Counted from the first letter of the stretch, positions 36,123 through 48,819 are shown. The stretch is 64,000 bases of DNA from Larus michahellis (GCF_964199755.1 NC_133897.1:169272678-169336677), one strand, 5' to 3'. Program-made: numbers and translations. The notes: generated by a model from the letters alone, not told the origin.

Positions 36123-39100
36123 ATGGCCCTGCCCTGGGCTCTGCTGCTGCTCGGCGAGGTCCTGGTGCAGGATGCGGCCACCCAGGGCTGCGTCCTCCCG
36201 CCGGCTGGTGAGTCCCAACCCTTCGCCCGTCCTCACCGGTGGCCCCGTCCACGAGGCAGCTCCCGGTGGGATGAAACCTGGCCGGGACGTCTCGGTGATG
36301 GGCTGTGGCCACCCCCCACCTCGGCAGCTTATAACGCGGCGCTGGGGCGCCCGGCCAGCCAGTCCTCCGTCTTCCCCAACATCAGCATCGCCGCCAACGC
36401 GGTGGACGGCAACCGGGACGGGGTTTGGCAACACGGTTCCTGCTCCCGCACGCTGTCGGAAAGGGAGCCCTGGTGGAACGTGGACCTGGGCGGGCGGCGA
36501 GCGGTGGCGGCCGTGGTGGTGAAGAACCGGCAGGATTGCTGCTGGGAACGGCTGCGGGGAGCGCAGGTCCACGTCGGGGACGCGCCGGGCGAACGCGGCA
36601 AGGACAACCCCATGTGAGCCCCGGAAACGTGGCGGGATTTTTAAGGGGGTGGCAGCGAAATCCCGGTGATTTTTTAGGCGACGCCGGCGTCCACCATCTC
36701 CTGAACTTCGTCTCTTCCTCCCCGGCAGCTGCGGCACCATCACAGACGCCGGCCCCGGGTCGCTCAGCACCGTTTGCTGCGCCGGGCTGCAGGGTCGCTA
36801 CGTCTCCGTCCTCCTCGCCGGCCGGGAGGACGCGTTGGTGCTGTGCGAGGTGGAGGTGGTGCTGCAGGGCTGCGTCCCGCTGCCCGGAGGTGAGGGGCTC
36901 ACCGGGGGCAGGGCAGGGGGCCGGCAGGGTGGCAACCGGAGCCGGCAGCTTCGTGCCACGCTCCCTTCGGTAATTGCAGCCCCCAACGTGGCGCGGGGCC
37001 GCGCCGTGGCCCAGTCGTCCACGCGGAACGACATCAGCTTGGCCGCCAACGCCGTGGATGGGAATGGCGACGCCGATTGGGAACGGGGCTCCTGCTCCCA
37101 CACCGAGAAAGAACCGGAGCCGTGGTGGCGCGTGGACCTGGGTGGCCGGCACCTCGTCTACGCCGTCGCCGTCACCAACCGCCGCGACTGCTGCTGGCAG
37201 AGCCTCCTCGGCGCCCAGGTCCACGTCGGGGACTCCCTGGCCGACCACGGCAAGCGTAACCCCGTGTGAGTGGGGTCCCCGGCGAGGTCCCCCGGCGCGG
37301 CGCGGGACTTTCCCCGCCGGTGGTAGCCGTGACTCTTTCCCCTCCCGGTAGCTGCGGGGCCATCTTGGACACCGGCCCCGGCTCCACCACCACCGTCTGC
37401 TGCAACGGGTTGCCGGGTCGTTACGTCTCCATCATCATCCCCGGCCGGGAGGATTTCCTCGTCCTCTGCGAAGTGGAGGTGACGGCGCAGAGCTGCGTCC
37501 CCCCGCCTGGCGGTAAGGACCGAAAGGCGGCACCCCCTCCCGTCCCCATGGGCAAATTGCCGGCGCGTGCCGCGTGGCCACCGGCGAGCGCTGACCTCCC
37601 TGAGAACCGCAGGGGGGGATTTGGTCCCTGCCGCTGTCACCATCCCCCTGGTGTGTCCCCCCCCAGCCCAAAACCTGGCCCTGCGGTGCCCGGTGGCACA
37701 GTCCTCCACCGCCGGCCGCCTCGGCAGCGCCATCAACGCCGTGGATGGGAACCGGGATGGTAACTGGCACCACGGCTCCTGCTCCCAAACCCAGAGGGAA
37801 CCGGAGCCGTGGTGGACAGTGGACCTGGGCCGACCCCGCGCCGTGGCGGCCGTGGTGGTGAGAAACCGGTTGGATTGTTGCTGGCACCGCTTGAAGGGCG
37901 CCCGCGTCCACGTCGGGGACTCCCTCGCCGGCCACGGCACCAACAACCCCGTGTGAGTGTCGCCGCGCCGGCCCTGCCGTGCACGGCCGCTTCTTCGGTG
38001 CCTCGCTCATCATCCTCCTCCTCCTCCCTCCCCGGCAGTTGCGGCACCATCACGGACACCGGGCCCGGCTCCACCAGCACCGTCTGTTGCCGAGGGCTGC
38101 GCGGCCGCTACGTCACCATCACCGTCCCCGGCCGGGAGGAGCGGCTGAGCCTGTGCGAGGTGGAGGTGGTGGAGCAGGGCTGCGCCGCGCTGCCCGGCGG
38201 TGAGCGGGCTTGGTGGGGGGGGGAAGGATGACACCGGGAAGGCATTTTTTGGGGACACGTCAGCCCCAACCCGCCTGTCCCCCGCAGCCCACAACGTGGC
38301 CTTGGGTCGCCCGGCCACCCAGTCCTCCCTGCTGGATGCCACCAGCGGCGCCGCCAACGCCGTGGATGGGAACAGGGACGGCAACTGGGAACACGGCTCT
38401 TGCGCCCACACCCTGGAGGAGCCGGAGCCCTGGTGGCGCGTGGATCTTGGCCGCCGGCACCTCGTCTACGCCGTGGTGGTGAAGAACCGCCTCGACTGCT
38501 GCTGGGAGAGGCTGAAGGGCGCCCAGGTCCACGTCGGCGATTCCCTGGTCGACCGCGGCCGCCGCAACCCCGTGTGAGCCCAACACCCCGTCAGCACCGC
38601 CGGCATTTCTGCCGCCACAGCGCCGGCTCATCATCATCCTCCTCCTCCTCCTCCTCCTCCTTCTTCTCCCGGCAGCTGCGGCATCATCACGGACGCCGGC
38701 CCCGGTTCCCTCAGCACCGTCTGCTGCCACGGCCTTCGCGGTCGTTACGTCTCCATCCTCATCCCCGGCCGGGAGGACGCTCTGGCGCTGTGCGAGGTGG
38801 AGGTGATCCGGCAAGGCTGCGCCCCGCTGCCCGGAGGTGAGGCGCCGGCGGAGATTCCACCCCCCGCCCCCCATCATCCCCAAAACATCTTCTCCTCGGC
38901 CACGGCGGCGCCCACCCCCTCCCCTCGCCCTCTTTGCAGCCCCCAACGTGGCGCGGGAGCAGCGGGCGACGCAATCCTCCACCTCCAACCCTTCCGGCCT
39001 GGCCTCCAAGGCGGTAGACGGTAACCGGGACGGGATTTGGCAACGCGGTTCCTGTAGCCACACGCGCCGGGAACGAGAGCCCTGGTGGAGCGTGGACCTG

Positions 39101-39516
39101 GGCGGGCGGCGGGCGGTGGCGGCCGTGGTGGTGAAGAACCGGCAGGATTGCTGCTGGGAACGGCTGCGGGGAGCGCAGGTCCACGTCGGGGATGCGCCGG
39201 GCGAACGCGGCAAGGACAACCCCATGTGAGCTCCGGAAACGTGGCAGGATTTTTAAGGGGGTGGCAGCAAAATCCCGGTGATTTTTTTTTTTTTTTTTTT
39301 TTTTTTTGGCGACATCGGCATCCACCATCTCCTGAACTTCGTCTCCTCTTCCTCTCCGGCAGCTGCGGCACCATCACGGACGCCGGCCCCGGGTCGCTCA
39401 GCACCGTCTGCTGCCACGGGCTGCAGGGTCGCTACGTCACCGTCACCGTCCCCGGGCGGGAGGAGCAGCTGGCGCTCTGCGAGGTGGAGGTCTATGGCGG
39501 CGTCCCCGAGCTCTGA
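36123..39516 (+). CDS. Secreted protein with five tandem F-type lectin (fucolectin) domains, 770 aa
   Basis: Predicted secreted fucose-binding lectin. F-type lectins recognise fucosylated glycans, often in innate defence. Exon 1 (36123-36207) encodes a leader, MALPWALLLLGEVLVQ, and a CVLPPA linker. Five domains follow, each from a 286-nt plus a 161-nt exon: 36328-36613/36729-36889, 36980-37265/37352-37512, 37667-37952/38039-38199, 38288-38573/38676-38836, 38940-39225/39363-39516 (last exon 154 nt, TGA). Introns within a domain are phase 2; those between domains are phase 1. Every domain has AVDGN, PWWxVDL, a vicinal-Cys NRxDCC element, GRYV and LCEVEV. The domains are joined by a Cys-containing linker of the form QGCxPLPGGA. 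The family motif H-x26-R-x-D-x4-R is complete only in domains 4 and 5. Mammals are not known to have F-type lectins; here the gene occupies the mammalian MFSD3 position. Confidence 0.9.
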
Positions 39517-39992
39517 AGGGGGGCTCACGGGGACGGCGCTGGTGTCCCCCCCTTCCCCGTGCCACCCCTCTTTGTCCCCGTCCCCTCCCTGTCACCCGTG
39601 TCCCATGGGATGCTGTCCCTTCTCCATGGCCACCTCTGGCTGGAGGTGGCACAGGGACCGCTCCCACCCCATGATGGAGCCAACGAGGACATGGATGTCC
39701 CCTGCCATGGGTGTCCCCATGGGTGTCCCCATGGGTGTCCCCATGGGTCTCCAGGGGCCACGCTCCCACCCCGTAGTGCATCTTCTGGGGCCACCTCAAA
39801 GTTCAGGTGGTCTCGCTGCTCCCGGGGCCGGGCAGAATTGTCTCCAAGGGGACTGGAGGAATGTCCCAAAGCCACCCCATGTCACCGGGGCTCAGCCGTG
39901 GGCCATCAGCCAGGATCTGGCCACACCGCGGGGGGTCTCCTCCGAAGCCGGATTGGGTCCCCATGGTATCGGACGCCCCTCGTGGCGGTGAC

Positions 39993-39998
39993 AATAAA
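39993..39998 (+). terminator. AATAAA poly(A) signal of the lectin gene
   Basis: Canonical AATAAA in 'gtgacaataaatgctg', 477 bp after the lectin stop codon. It lies only about 120 bp from the converging stop codon of the GPT-like gene at 40117. Confidence 0.8.
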
Positions 39999-40116
39999 TG
40001 CTGCCATGGTCACCGTCTGCCATTTGTGCCTTTCCTTGGGCTCCCCCCGGTGCAGCCACGTGTGTCCCCCCCCACCCCGGGACGCCGCGGCGGTGGGTTC
40101 CGGCAGGGCGGCAGCG

Positions 40117-43100
40117 TCAGGAGAACTGGCGCAGGAAGGCGGCGTGGAAGCGGGTGAGGGCGAGCAGGATCTGCTCCAGCATCGCGGCCGGTGGCAGCAG
40201 AGACAGCCTGGCGGGGGAGAGGGGACAACTGGGGAGGCGACGTGGACATTGGAGATGGGGATGGTGGAGATGGTGGGGATGGTGGGGATGGTGGGGATGG
40301 TGGGGATGGTGGGGATGGTGGAGATGGGGATGGTGGAGATGGTGGAGATGGGGATGGTGGAGATGGTGGAGATGGGGATGGTGGAGATGGTGGGGATGGG
40401 GATGGGGGATGGAGATGGGGATGAAGATGATGGGGATGGGGGATGGAGATGGGGATGAAGATGATGGGTGGGGATGGAGATGGGGATGAAGATGATGGGT
40501 GGGGATGGAGATGGGGATGAAGATGATGGGTGGGGATGGAGATGATGGGGATGGGGGATGGAGATGGGGATGAAGATGATGGGTGGGGATGGAGATGATG
40601 GGGATGGGGGATGGAGATGGGGATGAAGATGATGGGTGGGGATGGGGATGGGGATGATGGGTGGGGATGGGGATGGGGATGGGGATGATGGGTGGGGATG
40701 GGGATGATGGAGGATGGGTGTGGATGATGGATGGGGATGAAGAGGGAGATGATGGGTGGGGATGATGGGGATGGAGATGGGGGTGGAGAAGATGGGTGGG
40801 GATGGGGATGGAGATGATGGGGGATGGAGATGGGGAGGATGGATGGGGATGATGGAGGATGGAGATGGGGATGATGGATGGGGATGATGGGGAGGATGGA
40901 TGGGGATGGAGATGGGGATGGGGATGATGGGGGATGAAGATGGGGAGGATGGATGGGGATGATGGAGGATGGAGATGGGGAGGATGGATGGGGATGGAGA
41001 TGATGGACGGGGATGGGGATGATGGGGAGGATGGATGGGGATGGAGATGGGGAGGATGGATGGGGATGGAGATGGGGAGGATGGATGGGGATGGAGATGG
41101 AGATGATGGATGGGGATGGAGATGGAGATGATGGGTGGGGATGGGGATGATGGGGGATGGAGATGGGTATGATGGGGGGGGATGGAGATGGGTATGATGG
41201 GGGGGGATGGAGATGGGTATGATGGGGGGGGATGGGTATGATGGATGGGGATGGAGATGGGGGTGGAGGTGATGGGTGGGAATGAGGATGGAGATGGTGG
41301 AGGATGGAGGTGGAGACGATGGATGGGGATGGAGATGATGGGTGGGGATGTGGATGATGGGGGATGGAGATAGGGAGGATGGATGGGGATGATGGGGGAT
41401 GGGGATGGAGATGGGGATGATGAATGGAGATGGAGATGATGGATGGGGATGATGGGGGATGAAGATGGGGAGGATGGATGGGGATGGAGATGGATGAGAT
41501 CTGTACAGGTACAGTGACAAGGGTGGGGCAGGCCAGGGATGGGGCAGAGGGCCCTCAGGACAACACGATGGAGTGTCTCCAATCCCACCTCCCCCTGAGC
41601 CCCCCCCACTCCCTGCCCCCCACCCAACCCCCCCAAGTTACACGATGTGGTGGGTGCCCTCCGGCTGCCCAAACTGGCTCCCCGGGGCCACCGTGATCCC
41701 CGTCGCCTCCCGCAGCTTCTGGCAGAAGAAGACATCGGGCTCCAGGCCCAACGCCTGGGGACAAGAGAGGGGAGGGTCACCCTGTCCCCAGGGTGCCCCG
41801 TGGCCCCAGGGTTCCCCACACTCCCGTGGTGTCCCATGTCCTTGGAATGGCTCGTGTCCCCAAGATGCCCCATACACCCACGCTGTCCCACATCCCTGGG
41901 ATCACTCCTGTCCCCACCATGCCCCGTGTCCCCAAGATGCACTGTAGTCCCACGGTGTCCCACCTCCCATGGTGTCGCAAGTCCCCAGGAAGCCCCACAC
42001 CGCAGGGTTCCCCACACTCTCAGGGTGTCCCACATCCCCAGGATGGCTCCTGTCCCCAACATTCCCCATGCTCTGGCTTGTCCCATGTCCCCGGGATGTC
42101 CCATCTCCCATGGTTGTCCCATCTCCCAAGATGTCCCATGTCCCCAGGATGTCCCATACTCCAAGGTTTCCCATCTCCCACGGTTGTTGCATCTCCCACA
42201 GTGTCCCATCTCCCATGATGTCCCACGTCCCCAGGACGCCCCACACCACAGGGTTCCCCACACTCTCAGGGTGCCCCATATTCCCAGGATGGCTCCCGCC
42301 CCCAGGACGTCCGACGTCCCCAAGATGCCCCATACTCCAAGGTGTCCCATCTCCCACGGTGTCCCAGGATCCCAGGATGCCCTACACCGCAGGGTTTCCC
42401 ACATTCCTACACTGTCCCATGTCCCCAGGATGCCCCATGTCCCCAGGATGCCCTGTACTCATAACGTGTCCCATCTCCCAAGATGTCCCAGGTGCCCAGG
42501 ACGCCCCACACCACAGGGTTCCACACACTACCAGGTTGTCCTATGTCCCCGTGATGGCTCCTGTCCCCAACATTCCCCACGCTATGGCTTGTCCCAGGTC
42601 CCCAAGATGTCCCACATCCCCAAGATGCCCTTTATTTCCATGGTGTCCCATCTCTGATGGTGTCCCATGTCCCCAGGACGCCCCACACCGCAGGGCTCCA
42701 CACACTCTCAGGGTGTCCCACATCGTTGGGATGGCTCCTGTCCCCAACGTTCCCCATGCTCTGGCTTCTCCCAAGTCCCCAAGATGTCCCATGTCCCCAG
42801 GATGTCCCATAATCCACGGTGTCCCATCTCCCATGGTTGCCCCATCTCCCACCGTGTCCCATCTCTGATGGTGTCCCACGTCCCCAGGACGCCCCACACC
42901 GCAGGGTTCCCCACACTCCCACACCGTCCCACGTCCCCGGGATGGCTCCCGTCCCCATCCCGCCCTGCTCCCCGCGGCCCCGCACCCCGGGGGTGTCCCC
43001 TCCCCACCTCCCCGTCCCCCGGGCGCTCACCCGGGCCTGGCGCTGGGCGCGGGGCGGGAGCTGGATGCGGGGGAAGGCGCGGGCACCCCCCTGCACGGGC

Positions 43101-46100
43101 CGGCAGCGGATGCCGGGGGCCCGGCCCAGCACCTCCTGCACCAGCCGGGCGTTGTGGGCCAGGTCCCGGAGCAGCCCCTGCCTGTGCTGGGGTGGGATGG
43201 GATTGGGATTGGGATGGGATGGGGTGGGGAATGGGGTGGGATTGAGATGGGAGATGATGGGGATGAGGATTGGGGTGGGGATGGGGATGGGATGGGGATG
43301 GGAGATGATGGGAATGGGGATGGGATGGGGATAGATGGGGATGGGATGGGAGATGATGGAAATGGGATGGGGATGGATGGGGATGGGATGGGAGATGATG
43401 GGGATGGGATGGGGATGGGATGGGATGGATTGGGATGGGAGATGATGGGAATGGGATGGGGATGGGGAATGGGGTGGGATTGAGATGGGAGATGATGGGG
43501 AGGGGTTGGGGATGGAAGATGATGGGGATGGGATGGGAATGGGAATGGATGGATGGGGATGGGGGTGGAGATGGGATGGGGATGGGGATGGGATGGGAGA
43601 TGATGGGGGTGGGGATGGGATGGGGATGGAGATGGGACGGGGATGGGGATGGAAGATGATGGGGATGGGATGGGAATGGGAATGGATGGATGGGGATGGG
43701 GGTGGAAATGGGATGGGGATGGGGATGGGAGATGACGGGGATAGGGATGGGATGGGGATGGGGATGCGGTGGGGATGCGATGGGGAATGGGATGGAATGG
43801 GGATAGGGTAGGGTGGGGATGGGGATGGGAGATGGGGTGAGGTTGAGATGGGAGATGATGGGGATGAGGATTGGGGTGGGAATGGGATCGGGATGGGATG
43901 GGGATGGGGAATGGGGTGGGATTGAGATGGGAGATGATGGGGATGAGATGGGGATGGGAGATGATGGGGATGAGGATTGAGACGGGGTGGGATGGGGAAT
44001 GGGGTGGGATTGAGATAGGAGATGATGGGGATGAGGATTGGGATGGGGAAGGGATGGGATGGGGAATGGGATTGGGATGGGAGATGATGGGAATGAGAAT
44101 TGAGATGGGGATGGGATTGGGATGGGGATGGGGATGGGATTGGGGTGGGGATGGGGCACATGCTCCATCTCTCACCTCCTCCAGGGCCTGCTGGATGGGA
44201 TCCCCCTCATCCGGCGGGTCCATGAGGACGTCCAGCAGGATCCTCCCCAGGACGCAGGGCCGGGGGATGGACTGGGCCAGCTGGAAGGGCAGCGTGACGC
44301 CTTCCTCCACGTTCACCAGCTCCAGGAACCCCGCGCGGAAACCGCTCCTGGGGGGGACACAGAGCTCCTCCTCATCCCCCGCCACCCACCGCCCCACGGC
44401 GTCTCCCCCCCACCTCCCTGGCTTCCCCGGCGCCGCCGGCACTCACTCGCCGGCCACGCTTTTGGAGAGGGAGTAGAAGGAGACGAGCTGGACGGCGGAG
44501 CTGAGCGGGGTCCCCATCTCCCACAGCACCCGCTTGAAGGAGAGGAAGGGGCGGCCGGGGAGGAAGGCTCGTTCCTGCTGCACCTGCGGCACCCGGGGCT
44601 GAGCGGGAGCGGGGTGGGGGGGGCACGGCCGCCCCCCTCCCCCCCGGCCCCCCACCATCACCCACCTCGTCCGCCAGCAGCAGGAGGTTTTCCTCGGCCG
44701 CCAGCCGCACGACGTCCTCCATGTTCTGCCGGCTCAGCACGTGCCCTGCCGGGGGGGAGCCCACCGGTGTGTCGTCCCCCCGGGTGGGTGGGGAAACTGA
44801 GGCACGGGGAGGGGAGGGGTTGCGGATGGGGAGGGGATGGGATGGGGGTGGAGATGGGATGGGGATGGGAGATGATGGGGATCGGGATGGGATGGGGATG
44901 GGATGGATGGGGATGGGGGTGGAGATGGGATGGGAGATGATGGGGATGGGGATGGGATGGGGATGGGATGGGGATGGGAGATGATGGGGATGGGGATGGG
45001 AAAGGGGATGGGATGGGGATGGGGATGGGATGGATGGGGATCGGGGTGGAGATGGGAGATGATGTGGATGGGGGTGGAGATGGGATGGGGATAGGGATGG
45101 GATGGGATGGGATGGGGATGGGGATTGGATGGCGATGGGATGGGGATGGATGGGGATGAGAAAGGGGATGGGATGGATGGGGATGGGGGGGAGATGGGAT
45201 GGGGATGGGAGATGATGGGGATGGGATGGGATGGGGATGGATGGGGATGGGATGTAGATGGATGGGATGGGAGATGATGGGGATAGGATGGGGGTGGAGA
45301 TGGGATGGGGATGGGGATGGGATGGGGATGGATGGGGATGGGATGGGGATGGGGATGGGAGATGATGCGAATGGGATGGGATGGGGATGGGATGGGATAT
45401 GATGGGGATGGGGAAGGGGATGGGATGGAGATGGGATGGGGATGGGGATGGGAGATGATGGGGATGGGGATGGGAGATGATGTGGATGGGGATTGGATGG
45501 CGATGGGATGGGGAGGGATGGTGATGGGAAAGGGGATGGGATGGGGATGGGGGTGGAGATGGGATGGGAAAGGGGATGGGATGGGATGGGATGGGGATGG
45601 GAGATGATGGGGATGGGGATGGGATGGGGGTGGAGATGGGATGGGGATGGGGATGGGAGATGATGGGAATGGGGATGGGAAAGGGGATGGGGATGGGATG
45701 GATGGGGATGGGGGTGGAGATGGGATGGGAGATGATGGGGATGGGGATGGGATGAGGATGGGGATCCCTGCCCCGACTCACCCGTGGGGTCGCCGGGGTT
45801 GACGACGCAGAGCACCTTGGGGTGGCAGGTGTCCCGCGCCCGCCGCAGCGCCTCCCGCACCGCCCGGCCGTCCACGGCCCAGCCCCGCTCCTCGTCCAGC
45901 GGGTACGGCACGGCCACGGCCCCCGCCAGCCCCGTGGCCCCCCCGAGGAGCGGGGGGCCCGGCACCGGCACCAGCACCCCCGTGGCCACTGCCGACCCCG
46001 CATCCACCAGCAGCGACAGCACGAACTGGGATTGTGGGGGACGGGGATGAGAGTTGGGGGGCTGGATGGTGTCCGGCGTGGGGACACGCATCCTTCCCCC

Positions 46101-48791
46101 CCACCTCCCCCCCGCCCCCCACCCCGGAATGGGGCCGGGGACTCACCGGGAGGATGCTGGAGGTGCCGCTGCAGAGGACGACGTTGCGGGGGTGACAGGG
46201 GACGCCGGCGTCGCGGCGCTGAAGGAAACGGGCCACCCTGGCGGGGACCCCCAGCCCCCGGTGCTCGTGGTTGTAGCCCCCTGGGGACGGGGACACGGCA
46301 GCTCCCCAGCGCCCCAAATCCCGCCAGACCCCCACCGCCCGGCCCCCCCCCCCCCCCACCTCCCTCCGTGGCCTCGCCGGGAAGGGGCACCCCATGGGGC
46401 TGTCACTGGGCACCCCTTGGCGTTGGGGGCCCCGTGGGCTTCACGGGGGCAGCCTATGGGACTGGGCACCCCATAGATCACGCAGGGCCATACTCTGGGG
46501 CTGGGCACCCTATAGATCATGCTGGGGCACCCTATGGGGCTGGACACCCCATAGATCATGCCAGCACCCCATGGGCTGTGCTGGGACACCCTGTGGGGCT
46601 GGGCACCCTGTAGATCATGCTGGGGCACCCTATGGGGCTGGACACCCCATAGATCATGCCAGCACCCCATGGGCTGTGCTGGGACACCCTGTGGGGCTGG
46701 GCACCCTATAGATCATGCTGGGGCATCCTATGGGACTGGGCACCCCATAGATCATGCTGGGACCCCATGGTCTGTGCTGAGACACCCTGTGGGGCTGGGC
46801 ACCCCATAGGTCCTGCAGGAACCCCATGGGCTCTGCTGGGGCACCCTGTGGACTGGACACCCCATAGATCCTGCAGGGCCATCCTATGGGGCTGGACACC
46901 CTATAGATCCTGCAGGGACCCCATGGGCTCTGCTGGGACACCCTGTGGGACTGAACACCCTATAGATCCTGCAGGGACACCCTATGGACTGGACACCCCA
47001 TAGATCATGCCAGCACCCCGTGGGCTGTGCTGGGACACCCTGTGGGGCTGGGCACCCTATAGATCATGCTGGGCCACCCTATGGGACTGGGCACCCCATA
47101 GATCATGCTGGGACCCCATGGTCTGTGCTGAGACACCCTGTGGGGCTGGGCACCCCATAGGTCCTGCAGGAACCCCATGAGCTCTGCTGGGGCACCCTGT
47201 GGACTGGACACCCCATAGATCCTGCAGGGCCACCCTATGGGACTGGACACCCTATAGATCCTGCAGGGCCATCCTATGGGGCTGGACACCCTATAGATCC
47301 TGCAGGGACCCCATGGGCTGTGCTGGGACACCCTGTGGGACTGAACACCCTATAGATCCTGCAGGGCCACCCTATGGACTGGACACCCCATAGATCATGC
47401 CAGCACCCCCTGGGCTGTGCTGGGACACCCTGTGGGGCTGGACACCCTAGAGATCCTGCAGGGGCCCCATGGGCTGTGCTGGGACACCTTGTGGGGCTGA
47501 GCACCCCATAGATCACGCTGGGGCACCGTATGGGGCTGGACACCCCATAGATCCTGGAGGAACCCATGGGCTCTGCTGGGGCACCCTATGGGACTGGACA
47601 CCCCATAGATCACACTGGGGCACCCTATGGGGCTGGACACCCCATAGATCATGCCAGCACCCCATGGGCTGTGCTGGGACACCCTGTGGGGCTGGGCACC
47701 CTATAGATCATGCTGGGGCACCCTATGGGACTGGGCACCCCATAGATCACACTGGGGCACCCTATGGGGCTGGACACCCCATAGATCATGCCAGCACCCC
47801 CTGGGCTGTGCTGGGACACCCTGTGGGGCTGGACACCCTAGAGATCCTGCAGGGGCCCCATGGGCTGTGCTGGGACACCTTGTGGGGCTGAGCACCCCAT
47901 AGATCACGCTGGGGCACCGTATGGGGCTGGACACCCCATAGATCCTGGAGGAACCCATGGGCTCTGCTGGGGCACCCTATGGGACTGGACACCCCATAGA
48001 TCACACTGGGGCACCCTATGGGGCTGGACACCCCATAGATCCTGCAGGGGCCCCATGGGCTCTGCTGGGGCACCCTATGGGACTGGACACCCCATAGATC
48101 ACACTGGGGCACCCTATGGGGCTGGACACCCCATAGATCACACTGGGGCACCCTATGGGGCTGGACACCCCATAGATCATGCCGGGACCCCATGGTCTGT
48201 GCTGAGACACCCTGTGGGAGTGGACACCCCATAGATCACACTGGGGCACCCTATGGGGCTGGACACCCCATAGATCACGCCGGCACCCCATGGGCTGTAC
48301 CGGACACCCCGCAAGCCATGCCAGGTCCCCCCCCCAATCCCCCCTCCCCCCAAAAAAAACACCCTCTAAACCATGGCCAAGGTGACCCCGAGCCCCCCAC
48401 CCTCTGGCCAGGCCCCCCCCCCGTACGGAGACGCCGCCGGACCCTACCGATGTTGCCGGCGTCCATCTCCCCCAGGACGCGTCGCGCCCGCCGCCGGGCA
48501 ACCTCGGGCAGCGCGGGGTCGCCCAGCAGCTGGGGGCAAACGCAGGCGGCCGCCACCTTGGGTTGGGGAAGGGGAAGAGGTTGCGGGGGGGGACACAGAG
48601 TAGGGGGCTGTGACACATCCCGGGCTGGGGTTGGGGGGGGGACGGGGACGGGTCCCCGTGGGCGGCGGTACCTGGCGCAGGACGGGCAACGGGCCCCGGC
48701 CCACGGCGTGAGCGTCGTCGCTGCTGCAGTCGGCGGGGACGCCGGGCACCCGCCTTGGCACCCATGGGGCCCCCGGCCCCTGCGCCGCCAT
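40117..48791 (-). CDS. GPT-like gene A, divergent alanine-aminotransferase paralogue, 448 aa
   Basis: Class I PLP aminotransferase fold related to alanine aminotransferase. Minus-strand exons: 48791-48672, 48556-48448, 46280-46147, 46025-45782, 44745-44666, 44583-44447, 44347-44176, 43177-43031, 41754-41642, 40207-40117. GT-AG introns keep phase and give 448 aa (human GPT about 496). Recognisable: [61 protein letters not shown] with the PLP lysine (about K270), [18 protein letters not shown] and a C-terminus [13 protein letters not shown]. Three usual active-site positions differ: NPGNPTG reads NPGDPTG, DEVY reads DEVQ, and the HFR arginine is Val. The N-terminal helix region is short. The start is supported by the matching ATGGCGGCG at the start of gene B. 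The open frame suggests an expressed protein, but ordinary ALT activity is doubtful. Confidence 0.82.
40240..41510. repeat. GGATGG repeat in GPT-like A, last intron
   Basis: Imperfect GGATGGxGATGGxGATGATGG array filling almost all of the intron between the last two exons. Long minus-strand frames here (PSPSPHHLHP peptides) are repeat artefacts. Confidence 0.93.
41770..42960. repeat. GTCCCCAGGATGTCCCA repeat in GPT-like A intron
   Basis: Composite tandem array of 'catgtccccaggatgtccca', 'catctcccacggtg' and 'gctcctgtccccaacattcc' modules. Its reverse complement recurs in the matching intron of gene B (56.88-58.44 kb). Confidence 0.9.
43190..44160. repeat. GGATGGGGATGGGA repeat in GPT-like A intron
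   Basis: Short-period G/A/T array of GGGATGGGATGGGGATGGGAG units, filling the intron between exons 44347-44176 and 43177-43031. The matching gene B intron holds the same repeat in reverse complement. Confidence 0.92.
44447..46025. repeat. Inverted-repeat tract 1, copy in gene A
   Basis: Partner of 53829-55418, including the intron satellite. Similarity falls off sharply beyond the PLP-lysine codon and upstream of the 244-nt exon. Confidence 0.85.
44820..45770. repeat. GGATGGGGATGGGA repeat in GPT-like A intron 4
   Basis: As the array at 43.2-44.2 kb but in the intron between the 244-nt and 80-nt exons. It closely matches, in reverse complement, gene B 54.08-55.06 kb, including the shared AAAGGGGATGGG interruptions. 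Confidence 0.92.
46380..48300. repeat. Roughly 50-bp minisatellite in GPT-like A intron 2
   Basis: Tandem units of about 50 bp, 'caccctatggggctggacac' plus 'cccatagatcatgctgggg', filling the 2.2-kb intron. A block of several hundred bases is duplicated within it (about 47.40-47.64 and 47.80-48.03 kb are nearly the same). No counterpart was seen in gene B, whose matching intron is only about 130 bp. Confidence 0.92.
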
Positions 48792-48819
48792 GGCGGCGGG
48801 AAAAATGCCAGGGGACGGG

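Noticed and set aside
39906-42404. 832-residue minus-strand open frame over GPT-like A
   Set aside because: It is PSPSPHH repeat translation from the GGATGG array joined through real exons in part; the spliced GPT-like model explains the coding parts.
40117-48791. Calling GPT-like A or B a pseudogene
   Set aside because: Each can be spliced into an open frame with conserved exon phases and the PLP lysine, so loss of function is not shown, only loss of usual active-site residues.
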